The notes beneath the pieces were generated by a model. The model was not told where the DNA came from, searched no databases, and saw only the letters and a list, made by a program, of their open reading frames with translations. This document shows positions 22,679-31,877 of a stretch of 64,000 bases of DNA, one piece after another. The position numbers and the translations under genes were made by a program. The DNA is taken from the NCBI RefSeq assembly GCF_030246945.1, contig NZ_CP126742.1:2728001-2792000 (forward strand), given 5' to 3'. Position 1 is the stretch's first letter, and each line of letters opens with the position of its first letter. The DNA is from Microbacterium sp. zg-Y1090 (GTDB lineage Bacteria > Actinomycetota > Actinomycetes > Actinomycetales > Microbacteriaceae).

Positions 22679-23638
22679 TCAGCGGGCGCGGGTGCGGGGG
22701 TCCATCGCCTCGCGCAACGACTCGCCCAGCAGCGTGAAGCCGAGCGCCGTGATGGCGATGCAGATGCCGGGGAGGAAGGCCAGCCACGGCGCGATGGCCA
22801 GCTCCGCCTGCGCGTAGGTGAGCATGCGGCCCCACTCCGCCGTCTCCGGGCGTCCGCCGCCGAGGCCGAGGAACGACAGCGCCGCGGCGTCGATCACGGC
22901 GGTGGCGAGGGTGAGCGTGCCCTGCACGATGACCGGTCCGAGGCTGTTGGGCAGCACGTGGGTCATCGTGATGCGGCCGCGGCCGAGCCCCAGCGTCTGC
23001 GCCGACAGGACGTAGTCGCTCGAGCGCTGCTGCAGCATCGACGCCCGCAGCAGCCGTGCGAAGATCGGCACCTGCGATGCACCGATGGCGATCATCACCG
23101 CCAGCTGCGACTGGCCGAGCACCGCGGCGATCGACACCGCCAGCAGCAGGTTCGGCACCGACAGCAGGATGTCGACGAAGCGCATCACGACGTTGTCGAC
23201 CCAGCCGCCGAATGTGCCGGCGACGAGTCCGAGCAGCGCGCCGCCGGCCAGCCCGAACGCGGTGGAGATGACGCCGATGAGCAGCGACGCCTGCGCACCC
23301 CAGATCAGCTTGGACAGCACATCGCCTCCGAAGCGGTCCAGCCCCAGCGGGAACTCGGCCAGCTCCCCCGGCCCGGGGATCGACGTCGGCGTGATGAAGC
23401 GTGCGCCCGGCAGCGCCAGCTGCGGGTACGGCGCCAACAACGGCGCGAGAACCGAGACCGCCACGAAGAGGAACACGATGACCGCGCCGATCCAGGCCGT
23501 CGGGTTGCGCCGCAGGCGGCGGAAGACGTCGCGCCAGAAGCCGCCCTGCGTCGTGGCGGCGAGCAGCTGCCCATCGACGACGGCGGTGTCGTCGACGGGT
23601 CCGCCGCTCGGGGCGGGGGGAAGGATGCTGGAGCTCAC
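22679..23638 (-). CDS. Peptide ABC transporter permease (DppC-like)
   Basis: A 319-aa inner-membrane permease of the oligopeptide/dipeptide/nickel family. The first transmembrane helix lies at ~45-67 (OppC N-terminal region) and is followed by the binding-protein-dependent permease domain. The EAA-type loop is RLLRASMLQQRSSDYVLSAQ, and the helix-rich C-terminus ends LREAMDPRTRAR, the usual OppC/DppC ending. The GTG start overlaps the dppB-like stop as GTGA. Its stop codon is directly abutted by a REP-type array. Confidence 0.92.
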   Translation of the reverse strand: MSSSILPPAPSGGPVDDTAVVDGQLLAATTQGGFWRDVFRRLRRNPTAWIGAVIVFLFVAVSVLAPLLAPYPQLALPGARFITPTSIPGPGELAEFPLGLDRFGGDVLSKLIWGAQASLLIGVISTAFGLAGGALLGLVAGTFGGWVDNVVMRFVDILLSVPNLLLAVSIAAVLGQSQLAVMIAIGASQVPIFARLLRASMLQQRSSDYVLSAQTLGLGRGRITMTHVLPNSLGPVIVQGTLTLATAVIDAAALSFLGLGGGRPETAEWGRMLTYAQAELAIAPWLAFLPGICIAITALGFTLLGESLREAMDPRTRAR

Positions 23639-24666
23639 GAGACCCTCACTCTCGGGTCGATCACGCTGTACGACACGTCGACCAGCAGGTTGATGAGCGC
23701 ATAGGCGATGGCGATGAAGATGATGAAGCCCTGCAGCACCGGGAAGTCGCGTGTGAAGATGGCGCGGGCGAGGAACGACCCGATGCCGGGGAAGGCGAAC
23801 ACCGTCTCGGTGAGGATCGCCCCCGACAGCAGCAGGCCCGCCTGCAGACCCACCGTGGTGATGACCGGCAGCATGGCGTTGCGCAGGATGAAGCGCTCGC
23901 GCAGCGTCCTCTGCGCCACCCCCTTGGCCTTGCCGGTGCGCACGTAGTCGGCGTTCTGCACTTCGAGCACGGAGGCCCGGGTGATGCGCACGATGATCGC
24001 GAGCGGGATGGTGCCGAGCGCGAGCGCCGGCAGCAGCAGGTGCAGGAGAGCGTCGCCAGCGGCATCCCACTCGCCGGTCAGCAGCCCGTCGAGCACATAG
24101 AACCCGGTGTAGTGCGTCGCGTCGATGCGCGGGTTCTGCCGGCCGTCGCTGGGGAGCCAGCCCAGCTGCACGGCGAAGATGTACTTGAGGATGAAGGCCA
24201 GGAAGAACACCGGGATGGTGATGCCGACGAGGCTGAACACGACCGCGGCGTGGTCGGTGAAGCGGCCGTGGCGACGGGCCGCCCAGTAGCCGAGCGGGAT
24301 GCCGATGCCCACCGCGATGATCAGCGCGAGCAGCGACAGCTCGATGGTGGCGGGGAAGCGGCGGAAGAACTCCTCCGTGACCGGGCGGCCGGTCTGCAGC
24401 GACGTGCCGAAGTCTCCGGAGAGGAGCCTGCCCATCCACACGAGGTACTGCTCGATGATGGGCCGGTTGAAGCCGTAGAGCTCGTTGATGCGCTCCACCG
24501 CCTCGGGAGTGGCCTTCTCACCGAGCAGGGCCACCGCGGGGCCGCCGGGCAGCGCCCGGACCCAGAAGAACAGCAGCAGGCTCAAGCCGAACAGGGTGGG
24601 GATCAGAAGCAGCAGCCTCTTGCCGATGGTGCGCAGCAATGCGTGATCTCTCGTCGTCGTCGTCAT
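23635..24666 (-). CDS. Peptide ABC transporter permease (DppB-like)
   Basis: A 343-aa permease with the OppB/DppB N-terminus (KRLLLLIPTLFGLSLLLFFWVRALPGGP), a periplasmic loop with the family motif LYGFNRPIIEQYLVWMG, and the EAA-type loop (VRITRASVLEVQNADYVRTG). The C-terminus ends SVIDPRVRVS, typical of DppB. It lies second in the unit behind the binding-protein gene (64-bp gap) and overlaps the DppC-like gene by 4 bp. Confidence 0.93.
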   Translation of the reverse strand: MTTTTRDHALLRTIGKRLLLLIPTLFGLSLLLFFWVRALPGGPAVALLGEKATPEAVERINELYGFNRPIIEQYLVWMGRLLSGDFGTSLQTGRPVTEEFFRRFPATIELSLLALIIAVGIGIPLGYWAARRHGRFTDHAAVVFSLVGITIPVFFLAFILKYIFAVQLGWLPSDGRQNPRIDATHYTGFYVLDGLLTGEWDAAGDALLHLLLPALALGTIPLAIIVRITRASVLEVQNADYVRTGKAKGVAQRTLRERFILRNAMLPVITTVGLQAGLLLSGAILTETVFAFPGIGSFLARAIFTRDFPVLQGFIIFIAIAYALINLLVDVSYSVIDPRVRVS

Positions 24667-24730
24667 CGGGCGTGCGGTGCGGGAGGAGGGGGCGCCTCCT
24701 CCCGCACCGCACCTTACGGCACGGCCGCGC

Positions 24731-26407
24731 TTACTCGGTCAGGACGATCTCGCTGAAGACCTCGTCGTTGACCGGGCTGGCGGGGTAGCTCTCCACGCGC
24801 GGGTCGAACGCCAGGGTCGGCGCCGGGTGGGCCAGCGGCACGCCCGGGATGAAGCTCGCGACCATCTCGTTGATGTCCTCGTACAGCGCCGACTGCTCCT
24901 GGAGGTTCGGGATGCCGCGGGCCTCCTGCAGCGCCTGGAACAGCGCGGGGTTGTCGAAGCCCCACTCGGCCGACTTGCCGCCGAAGAACACACCCACGAA
25001 GTTGTCGGTGTCGTTGTAGTCGCCGGTCCAGCCCAGCAGGTGGATGCCGTGATCGGTGCCGCCGGTGATGAGGTCGAGGTAGTCGCCCCACTCGTTCGAG
25101 ACCGGGTTGGTCACGACGCCGGCCTCGCCCAGCTGGGCGGAGAGCACGGTGAAGATCTGCTCCGGGTCCGGCATGTACGGCCGCGACACGTTGACGGGGT
25201 AGTTGAACGTCAGCGTCAGCGGGTTCGCCTCGTCGTATCCCGCCTCGGCGAGCAGCTCCTGGGCCTTGGCCGGGTCGTACTCATAGGTGGTGACGTCGTC
25301 GTTGTAGCCGTTGACCGTGTCGGGCATGAACTGCGTCGCCTTCTCGGTGCCCTCGGGGAGCACCTGCGAGATGAGCGCGTCCTTGTCGATCGCGTACGAC
25401 AGCGCCTCACGCACGAGCGGGTCCTGCAGCTCGGGCACGGCCTGGTTGAACGCGAGGTAGAGGATCGTGAACGGCGGGCGCGAGACCATCGTGAAGCCCT
25501 TGTCCTCGAGGGCGGCGGTGTCGGCGGGGCCGACGAGGTCGTAGCCGTCGATGGAGCCGGCCTCGAGAGCCTGACGTCGTGCGGTCGGGTCGTCGATCAC
25601 GCGGAAGATGATCTCGTCGATCTGGCCGGTGTCGCCCCAGTAGTCCTCGTTGGCCACGAGCGTGAGCTGCTCGCCCGGTGCCCACTCCGAGAAGACGTAG
25701 GGTCCCGTGCCCGACGGGTGGCCCATCGCGTACTCCGACAGCGTGGGGGCCTCGGCGGTGCCGCCCACCTCGTCGGCGGCGAACTCCTCCATCGCGGCGG
25801 GGCTCTGCATCGAGAACGCCGGCAGCGACAATGCGGGGATGAACCCGGCGAAGGGCTGGTTCAGCGTGACGGTCGCCGTCGTCTCGTCATCGGCGGTGCA
25901 GGACGCGTAGACCGCGGACTCCGGGTCGGAGGCGTAGCCGCGGAACAGCTTGTTGTAGTAGTAGCCGAGCGCCTCGCTGGCGGCCAGGCCCTCCCAGTTG
26001 TACCAGCGGTCGAAGTTGGCGCAGACGGCCTCGGCGTTGAAGTCGGTGCCGTCGTGGAAGGTCACGCCCTCCTTGAGCGAGAAGGTGTGGGTGAGTCCGT
26101 CCTCCGACGACTCCCACGACTCGGCCAGCAGCGGCGCGGGGTCGGCCGTGCCGGGCTCGGTGCCGACGAGGCCCTCGAAGATCTGGCGGGCGACGCGGAA
26201 CGTCTCGCCGTCCTGGGCGAAGGCGGGGTCGAGGCTGGCCGGGTCCGCGGACGCACCGAAGACGAACGTGCCGTCGACCTCAGCGTCGGTGGTCGCGTCG
26301 TCGGTGCCGGTGTCCCGCTGGCTCGAGCAGCCCGACAGCACGAGCGCGGCCAAGGCCACACCCGCGGCGGCCATCATGGCCCCGCGTCGGTTACGTGAGT
26401 GGATCAT
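24731..26407 (-). CDS. Peptide ABC transporter substrate-binding lipoprotein (SBP_bac_5)
   Basis: A 558-aa exported solute-binding protein. A signal peptide with the lipobox LSGC (Cys ~28) is followed by the family-5 binding domain with typical motifs such as FGASADPASLDPAF, ESWESSEDGLTHTFSLKEGVTFHDGTDF and LTFNYP. It captures oligopeptides (or, less likely, another family-5 ligand) and passes them to the DppB/DppC-like channel downstream. It is the first gene of the leftward unit, and the upstream 177 bp show no clear operator. Confidence 0.92.
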   Translation of the reverse strand: MIHSRNRRGAMMAAAGVALAALVLSGCSSQRDTGTDDATTDAEVDGTFVFGASADPASLDPAFAQDGETFRVARQIFEGLVGTEPGTADPAPLLAESWESSEDGLTHTFSLKEGVTFHDGTDFNAEAVCANFDRWYNWEGLAASEALGYYYNKLFRGYASDPESAVYASCTADDETTATVTLNQPFAGFIPALSLPAFSMQSPAAMEEFAADEVGGTAEAPTLSEYAMGHPSGTGPYVFSEWAPGEQLTLVANEDYWGDTGQIDEIIFRVIDDPTARRQALEAGSIDGYDLVGPADTAALEDKGFTMVSRPPFTILYLAFNQAVPELQDPLVREALSYAIDKDALISQVLPEGTEKATQFMPDTVNGYNDDVTTYEYDPAKAQELLAEAGYDEANPLTLTFNYPVNVSRPYMPDPEQIFTVLSAQLGEAGVVTNPVSNEWGDYLDLITGGTDHGIHLLGWTGDYNDTDNFVGVFFGGKSAEWGFDNPALFQALQEARGIPNLQEQSALYEDINEMVASFIPGVPLAHPAPTLAFDPRVESYPASPVNDEVFSEIVLTE

Positions 26408-26584
26408 GGGTCGTGAACCTTCCCTGAGAGCGAAGCCGCAGAGCCGCTCGGGAGCAACGCGACGGCACGTGAGATGATCTCCGACGCTACCGCTGCGGCA
26501 CGGTCGGGTTGATTACACCTTTGTCTCGATCCTGTTTCGTCTGCGGCGAGGCGGATGCCGCACGCCCGCGGGTAGCGTGGAGGA

Positions 26585-27448
26585 ATGGCCCGAGCGAGCA
26601 TCGAGGAACCCCCGCCGCAGGCGCGACTGTCGGACGGCACGCTCGCGCGGATCGTGCCGTCGCGCTACGTCTCGGGGTACGAGCTCGACGTCGACGGCAC
26701 GCCGCAGTCCCACGTCGACCTCGATGACCCCACCCATCTGCACTTCGAGTACATCGCCCGCATGGGCGCGGTGATCGACCGGCTGCGGATGCCGGGACAG
26801 CCGCTCTCGGCGGTGCATCTGGGGGCGGGCGCGCTGACGCTCCCCCGGTACATCGAGGCGACGCGGCCCGGCTCGCGCCAGCAGGTCATCGAATTGGAAC
26901 AAGCACTCGCCGACCTCGTGCGCACCGAACTGCCGCTGCCGCGCGGCGCGCAGGTGCGCATGCGCATCGGTGACGCCCGCGCGGGGCTGGACCGCCTGCC
27001 GCCGGCGCTGGTGGGCAACGCCGACCTGCTGGTGTCCGACGTCTTCGCCGGCGCGCAGACCCCGGCGCACCTGACGACGGTGGAGTTCTACCGTGCCGCC
27101 GCCCGCGTCCTCTCCCCCGACGGCGTGCTGCTGGTCAACGTCGCCGATGGTCAGGGGCTGGCGTTCGCGCGCCGCCAGGTGGCCACGGTGCGGGAGGTCT
27201 TCGCGCACGTCATCGTGCTCGCCGAGGTGCAGCTGTTCAAGGGACGCCGGTTCGGCAACCTCGTCATCGCCGCTTCGGCGGCACCCCTTCCCACCGAGTG
27301 GCTGCCGCGGCTGATGGCCGCCGGCCCCCACCCGGCGAAGGTGGCCCAGGGCGCGGAGCTGGACGAGTTCGTGCGCGGGGCGAAGGTGGCCACCGACGCC
27401 GATGCGACGCCGTCTCCCAAGCCGTCGGCATCCGTCTTCGCCCGCTGA
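26585..27448 (+). CDS. Spermidine-synthase-like methyltransferase-fold protein
   Basis: A 287-aa protein of the spermidine/spermine synthase superfamily (Rossmann methyltransferase fold). It has the nucleotide-binding loop LGAGALTLPR, an acidic turn (VIELEQAL) and DARAGL. In the catalytic position it reads VSDVFAG instead of the DSTDP of true polyamine synthases. The aminopropyl-transfer Asp context is therefore not conserved, and many actinobacterial members like this have no proven polyamine role. The ATG follows a TAGCGT box by 7 nt, suggesting a leaderless mRNA. The C-terminal ~20 residues are a Pro/Ser/Asp-rich tail. Confidence 0.8.
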   Translation: MARASIEEPPPQARLSDGTLARIVPSRYVSGYELDVDGTPQSHVDLDDPTHLHFEYIARMGAVIDRLRMPGQPLSAVHLGAGALTLPRYIEATRPGSRQQVIELEQALADLVRTELPLPRGAQVRMRIGDARAGLDRLPPALVGNADLLVSDVFAGAQTPAHLTTVEFYRAAARVLSPDGVLLVNVADGQGLAFARRQVATVREVFAHVIVLAEVQLFKGRRFGNLVIAASAAPLPTEWLPRLMAAGPHPAKVAQGAELDEFVRGAKVATDADATPSPKPSASVFAR

Positions 27449-27574
27449 CGCGCGGCGGGGACGGCCGGGGTCGACGGTCGCCCGGCGCGGATGCCGGGGC
27501 GTCGGCGTGCCCTCGGGCCGGTCGCCGTGAGCCGGGTGAGACTGTAGGGCGAGCGAGCACGGAAGGAGTCGATC

Positions 27575-28099
27575 GTGAGCTACATCCTCGGGTACGACCC
27601 GGACACCCTGCGCGAGCAGGTGGATCCGGAAGCGTGTCAGGCGCGCCTCGACGAGATCGGCGAGCAGCGCAGCCTGGCGGCGCTGCTCGAGCGCGTGTGG
27701 CTGCTGAAGGTGCTCGACCGGCTCGATGACGCCCTGGCCGTGTCGGAGCAGTCGGTGCGCCTGGCCCGCATGGCCGGCACCCGCAAGGACCTGCTGCGGG
27801 CGCGCGTGCTGCACGCCACCGTGATGCAGTTCCGTGGCGCTTTCGCCGCAGCCGAGCAGGAGCTCACCACCTGCGCCGAAGAGGCCGACGGGCAGGGCTG
27901 GGCCGCCCTCGGGGCCTTCGCCTACCAGCACCGCGGCAAGGTGCACTTCGACGCCGGCGATTTCGCCGCCGCCCGTGTCGACTTCAAGAGGGCGCTGTTC
28001 CTGCGACAGGAGGCGGGCGCTCCAGAGGACGAGCTCGAGTCGACGCTGCTGGCCATCGACGCCGCCGAGCGTCGGCGCGGCCGCGCACTCGCCGGCTGA
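27575..28099 (+). CDS. TPR-like helical repeat protein
   Basis: A 174-aa soluble protein composed of about four helix-turn-helix pairs with TPR-like spacing (LLKVLDRLDDALAVSEQSVRLAR; FRGAFAAAEQELTTCAEEAD; DAGDFAAARVDFKRALFLR). TPR proteins mediate protein-protein contacts; the partner is unknown. The start is GTG, preceded by GGAAGGAG about 8 nt upstream. It is a single gene on the plus strand, 29 bp ahead of the SprT-like gene. Confidence 0.8.
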   Translation: MSYILGYDPDTLREQVDPEACQARLDEIGEQRSLAALLERVWLLKVLDRLDDALAVSEQSVRLARMAGTRKDLLRARVLHATVMQFRGAFAAAEQELTTCAEEADGQGWAALGAFAYQHRGKVHFDAGDFAAARVDFKRALFLRQEAGAPEDELESTLLAIDAAERRRGRALAG

Positions 28100-28128
28100 G
28101 TGTCGTAGGTACGTTCTACCCTTTCGTC

Positions 28129-28617
28129 ATGTCAGATCTGCAGGACGTGCGGCGCATGGCGCAGCAGCTCATCGCCGCCCACCTCGAAGAGTCGTGGTCT
28201 TTCGGGTTCGACAACGCCAAGCGTCGCGCGGGACTGTGCAACTACCGCGACCGCCGCATCAGCGTCTCGCGCTACCTCGCGGCCCGCTACGACGACGAAA
28301 CCAACCGGCAGACGCTGCTGCACGAGGTCGCCCACGCACTGGCGGGCGCCCCGGCCGGGCACGGCGCCGCCTGGCGGCGCACCGCACGCAGCCTGGGCTA
28401 CACCGGGGGAACGACCCACCACGGCGAGCCGGCCAACGACCTCGCGCCCTGGGTGGGCGAGTGCCCCGCCGGGCACGTGGCCTACCGGCACCGGCGCGTC
28501 AGCCGCGCCACCTCGTGTGCGAAGTGCGCCCCGACCTTCGACGAGCGGCACCTGTTCCGCTGGCACCGGCGCGAGATCACGACCGCCACCCGGCTCGCCG
28601 CGCTCACCCCGCGCTGA
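28129..28617 (+). CDS. SprT-like zinc metalloprotein
   Basis: A 162-aa SprT-family protein. It has the zinc-protease motif HEVAH (residues 65-69), a third likely metal ligand (His in PAGHGAAWR), and a C-terminal zinc ribbon with CPAGH (~112) and CAKC (~131-134). SprT/Spartan-type domains are implicated in protease or metal-binding roles at DNA. The bacterial function is not settled. The ATG lies 6 nt after a TACCCT box, so the mRNA may be leaderless. Confidence 0.87.
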   Translation: MSDLQDVRRMAQQLIAAHLEESWSFGFDNAKRRAGLCNYRDRRISVSRYLAARYDDETNRQTLLHEVAHALAGAPAGHGAAWRRTARSLGYTGGTTHHGEPANDLAPWVGECPAGHVAYRHRRVSRATSCAKCAPTFDERHLFRWHRREITTATRLAALTPR

Positions 28618-28670
28618 CGGCGTCCGTCCCCGCGCGGCCGGGCGCCCACCACGCGGACCGGAAGCACCCG

Positions 28671-28693
28671 GGCACCGGGGCACCGGGGCACCG
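28671..28693. repeat. Short 8-bp tandem repeat (GGCACCGG)
   Basis: Nearly three copies of GGCACCGG lie between the converging SprT-like and comB genes, flanked by CCCGG and GCCCGG that could pair as a weak hairpin. It could serve as a terminator; evidence for function is slight. Confidence 0.5.
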
Positions 28694-28699
28694 CCCGGA

Positions 28700-29338
28700 T
28701 CAGAACCGCTCGAAGACCCCCTGGCGCAGCACGGGCACCGCATCGACGGCGTCGATCTCGGCCGCGGCCCGCACCTCGTCGCCCCGGCCGTGCTCCCCCA
28801 GCTCCTGGCCCGATCCGCTCGCGCTGAGCAGGTGGCGCGCGGCGGCGCGCAGGCCGCGGAAGGCCTCACAGGCCGCCGCGGCCTCGGGCGAGGAGTGGTC
28901 GAGCCCCCGCTGGGCGAGGGCGTCGATCACCGCGCCGGCGCCGAGCTGATCCTCGACGGCGAAGCGCACCGGCGCTCCGGCATCCGCCGACTCGCGCTCG
29001 CCGGCCGCGAGCACCACGACGCTCGTGCGGGTGCCCCGCCGCACCTGCTCCGCCAACACGGCGTCGGCCACGGCGGAGGCGTTGCGCAAACTCCCCAGCA
29101 GCACCGTGGTGCCGGTGCCGGCGAGGGATGCCGCCAGCGGAGCGCCGTTGCGCGATCCGGTGGCGGCAGCGTCATCCGCCGTCACCTGCTCACCCGCCGC
29201 GACCCGGTCGGCCACGGCGGTCGAGAAACGCAGCACGTCGACCACCACGGTGACGTCGGCGGGGGCCAGGCGCGCGCTCCCCGCCTCCCCCCACTCGAAG
29301 CGCACCTGGTAGCGGGACTGGTCGAACGGCGAGGGCAT
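28700..29338 (-). CDS. comB: 2-phosphosulfolactate phosphatase family protein (ComB)
   Basis: A 212-aa member of the ComB family, Mg-dependent phosphatases first described in archaeal coenzyme M synthesis. The conserved VVVDVLRFSTAV and RNGAPLAASLAGTGTTVLLGSLRNASAVA blocks are present. Actinobacteria do not make coenzyme M by this route, and no ComA or other CoM gene is visible nearby, so the true substrate is unknown. The gene is next to, and co-directional with, the GH3 glucosidase gene, 9 bp downstream of it, and could be co-transcribed. Confidence 0.85.
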   Translation of the reverse strand: MPSPFDQSRYQVRFEWGEAGSARLAPADVTVVVDVLRFSTAVADRVAAGEQVTADDAAATGSRNGAPLAASLAGTGTTVLLGSLRNASAVADAVLAEQVRRGTRTSVVVLAAGERESADAGAPVRFAVEDQLGAGAVIDALAQRGLDHSSPEAAAACEAFRGLRAAARHLLSASGSGQELGEHGRGDEVRAAAEIDAVDAVPVLRQGVFERF

Positions 29339-29347
29339 CGATCCAGG

Positions 29348-31813
29348 CTACGCGTCGGCGCGAGCGGCGATCACCGGCCGCAGGGCCAGCGCCAGCCCGA
29401 GCACGTTGCGGGCGCCGCGCTGCAGCTCGCCCAGCGTGATGCCGTCGGGCCGCGCCAGCGACTCGAGGATCGTGTCGTCGGCGTAGTCCGCGGGCCCCGC
29501 CTCGGTCTTCACACCGCCCGGCATGAGCACATCGACCTGGGCGCGCACGCGGTAGGCGTTGTCGGCGAGATCGGGGAAGTCGGGGTCGACGGCATCCTCC
29601 ATCCACCAGTCGGTGATGACGCAGCCGGCGTAGCCCCACTCCCCGCGCAGGATGGTCGTGACGAGGTCGTAGTGGTAGTGCGCCCAGACGCCGTTGACCT
29701 GGTTGTACGAGGTCATGATCGTGCGGGGAGCGGCCTCGGCCACGCAGAGCTCGAACCCGCGCAGGTAGATCTCCCGCAGGGCGCGCTCGGAGACGCGGGA
29801 GTCGTTGCGGGTGCGGTTGGTCTCCTGGTTGTTGGCGGCGAAGTGCTTCGGGCACGCGGACACCCCCACCGACTGCACGCCCTGCACGATGGCGGCGCCG
29901 AAGCGACCGGTCACCAGGGGGTCCTCGGAGAAGTACTCGAAGTTGCGGCCGCACAGCGGGTCGCGGTGGATGTTCATGCCCGGGCTCAGCAGCACGTCCG
30001 AGCCCTTGCGCAGCATCTCCTGGCCGTGGAGGGCCGCCATCTCCGCCACGAGCGCGGTGTTCCACGTCGACGCCAGCGCCGTCCCGGAGGGCAGCAGCGA
30101 GGCATAGGCCGACAGCCGCAGGCCGCTGGGGCCGTCCGTGGTGGTCACCGGCGGCACGCCCTTGGCACGCAGCGACGGCGAGACGCCGCCCAGCACGCCG
30201 GCGTTGCCGGGGGCGCCGAGCGGGCTGTGCATCGTGACGTCACCGCGTGCGAGCAGCGCCAGCTCCTCAGCGGACAACTGGGCGACGAACTCATCCAGGC
30301 TCGCACGGCCGGCCGCGACGTCGTCGAGCACGATGCCGCGGTCGCCGGTGGCGGGGATCTCGGCGGGAAGGCCGGCCAGCACCCGCTCGCGGCGGTCGAC
30401 GGTGGCCAGGGGCACGTCCTCCCACGCCACGACGGCGGTGCCGTCGGCGTCGCGAGCGAGCGTCATGCGCGGGAACAGGGTCTGCGCGGCGGCGGCCTCG
30501 GTGACCTGCCGGACCACCTCGAGGGCGTCGAGGGTCACCGTCAGCGCCGGGCGCGCCGAGCGCACGTCGGTGCCGACGTGCACGACGTAATCCCCGGGCT
30601 CCAGCACGAAGGCGCTGCGGTTGCCGGTGACCCCGGAGTCGTCGTAGGAGGCGAGGTCGGACAGGCGGAACTCCAGCGTCAGCCGCTCGGACTCCCCCGG
30701 TGCCAGCAGCCGCGTCTTGGCGAACGCCGCCAGTGCCCGAGCGGGCTTGCCCAGCGCGCCGTCGGGAGCGGCGAGGTAGGCCTGCACCGTCTCCTTGCCG
30801 CTGTGCACCGCGTCGGTGTTGCGCACCTCGACGGCCAGCCGCACCGTGCCGCCCTCCGACCCCGCCTCGACCACGGTGACCTCGAAGGCGGCGTAGCCCA
30901 ACCCGAAGCCGAACGGGAACTGCACCCGCTCGGGGGCGAACGTCTCGAAGTAGCGGTAGCCGACGAAGACGTCCTCGGCGTAGACGTTGGCGTCGAGGCC
31001 GCCGAAGTTGGGGGCGCTGGGGTAGTCGGCGTAGGTGTGCGCGATAGTGTCGGTCAGCTTGCCGCTCGGCGCGATGTCGCCTGCCAGCAGCGACGCGATC
31101 GCGCGGGCGCCCTCCATGCCGCCTTGCCAGGCGTAGAGCACGGCGCCGATGCGCTCGCCGTAGGTGTCGAGCCACGACAGGTCCATGACGTTGCCCGCGT
31201 CGAGGACCACGACGGTGCGCTCGAACGCACCGGTGACGAGGTCGAGCATGGCCCGCTCGTCGTCGGTGAGGTAGAAGCTGCCCGGCTCGAGCACGCTCTC
31301 GCGCGCCTCGCCGGCGGCCCGGCCGATGACGACGACGGCCGTGCCCGCGCGAGAGGCGGCGGCCGTCACGAGCCCGGCGTCGAGCGGCATCTCGGGGAAG
31401 TGGTGCGGCCACTGCCCCCACGTGCCGTCGTAAGAAGGACGGTTCGCGGAGGTCCACGCCGTGTAGACGTCGGCGATCTCGCCGTCGACCTGCACACCGG
31501 CATCGCGCAGTCCCGCCAGCAGGTTCCAGATGTAGGGCACCTTCACGTCGCCGCCCGAGCCGTAGCCCACCGCGAACCAGTCGATCTGCACCCGGCCGAA
31601 CACCGCAACGGGGCGCTCGGTGCCCAGGGGCAGCACGCCGTCGTTGCGCAGCAGCACGGCGCCTTCGGCGGCGGCCTGGCGTGCGACGCCGGCCAGCTGC
31701 GGGTCGAGGCTCGGGTCGGTGTCGAGCAGCAGCGCGGAGATCTGCGCGACGGACTCGACGGGCGGGCGCGCGTGGGAGCGGTCGCCGGACTCGGTGGCGG
31801 GATTCGTGGTCAT
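29348..31813 (-). CDS. GH3 beta-glucosidase with permuted domain order
   Basis: An 821-aa glycoside hydrolase family 3 enzyme, predicted cytoplasmic (no signal peptide). The usual C-terminal domain comes first (AAEGAVLLRNDGVLPLG..., residues ~35-300), then a fibronectin-III-like region. The catalytic (alpha/beta)8-type GH3 N domain comes last (~470-800), with KHFAANNQE and the nucleophile Asp in CVITDWW (~735). This inverted order is known in some GH3 enzymes such as those of Ruminococcus and Butyrivibrio. ATG 31813 was chosen for its AAGGACG ribosome binding site. A CelR-type operator immediately upstream suggests induction by cellobiose or another beta-glucoside. Confidence 0.93.
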   Translation of the reverse strand: MTTNPATESGDRSHARPPVESVAQISALLLDTDPSLDPQLAGVARQAAAEGAVLLRNDGVLPLGTERPVAVFGRVQIDWFAVGYGSGGDVKVPYIWNLLAGLRDAGVQVDGEIADVYTAWTSANRPSYDGTWGQWPHHFPEMPLDAGLVTAAASRAGTAVVVIGRAAGEARESVLEPGSFYLTDDERAMLDLVTGAFERTVVVLDAGNVMDLSWLDTYGERIGAVLYAWQGGMEGARAIASLLAGDIAPSGKLTDTIAHTYADYPSAPNFGGLDANVYAEDVFVGYRYFETFAPERVQFPFGFGLGYAAFEVTVVEAGSEGGTVRLAVEVRNTDAVHSGKETVQAYLAAPDGALGKPARALAAFAKTRLLAPGESERLTLEFRLSDLASYDDSGVTGNRSAFVLEPGDYVVHVGTDVRSARPALTVTLDALEVVRQVTEAAAAQTLFPRMTLARDADGTAVVAWEDVPLATVDRRERVLAGLPAEIPATGDRGIVLDDVAAGRASLDEFVAQLSAEELALLARGDVTMHSPLGAPGNAGVLGGVSPSLRAKGVPPVTTTDGPSGLRLSAYASLLPSGTALASTWNTALVAEMAALHGQEMLRKGSDVLLSPGMNIHRDPLCGRNFEYFSEDPLVTGRFGAAIVQGVQSVGVSACPKHFAANNQETNRTRNDSRVSERALREIYLRGFELCVAEAAPRTIMTSYNQVNGVWAHYHYDLVTTILRGEWGYAGCVITDWWMEDAVDPDFPDLADNAYRVRAQVDVLMPGGVKTEAGPADYADDTILESLARPDGITLGELQRGARNVLGLALALRPVIAARADA

Positions 31814-31837
31814 CGGTCGTCCTTGAGAGTGAGCAAC

Positions 31838-31853
31838 GTGGGAGCGCTCCCAC
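31838..31853. promoter_or_regulatory. CelR-type LacI-family operator
   Basis: A 16-bp perfect palindrome GTGGGAGCGCTCCCAC lies 25 bp upstream of the GH3 start codon. Its core TGGGAGCGCTCCCA is the sequence described for CelR, the LacI-family repressor of cellulase genes in Thermobifida and Streptomyces, released by cellobiose. No lacI-type gene is next to it, so the repressor must be encoded elsewhere. The site also lies 25 bp from the divergent gene at 31878. Confidence 0.88.
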
Positions 31854-31877
31854 ACTACCGCGTGGAAGACTGCGTGG

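Noticed and set aside
28700..29338. Coenzyme M biosynthesis
   Set aside because: Only the ComB-like phosphatase is present. No ComA, ComC or related gene is nearby, and the family is widespread in bacteria that lack CoM.
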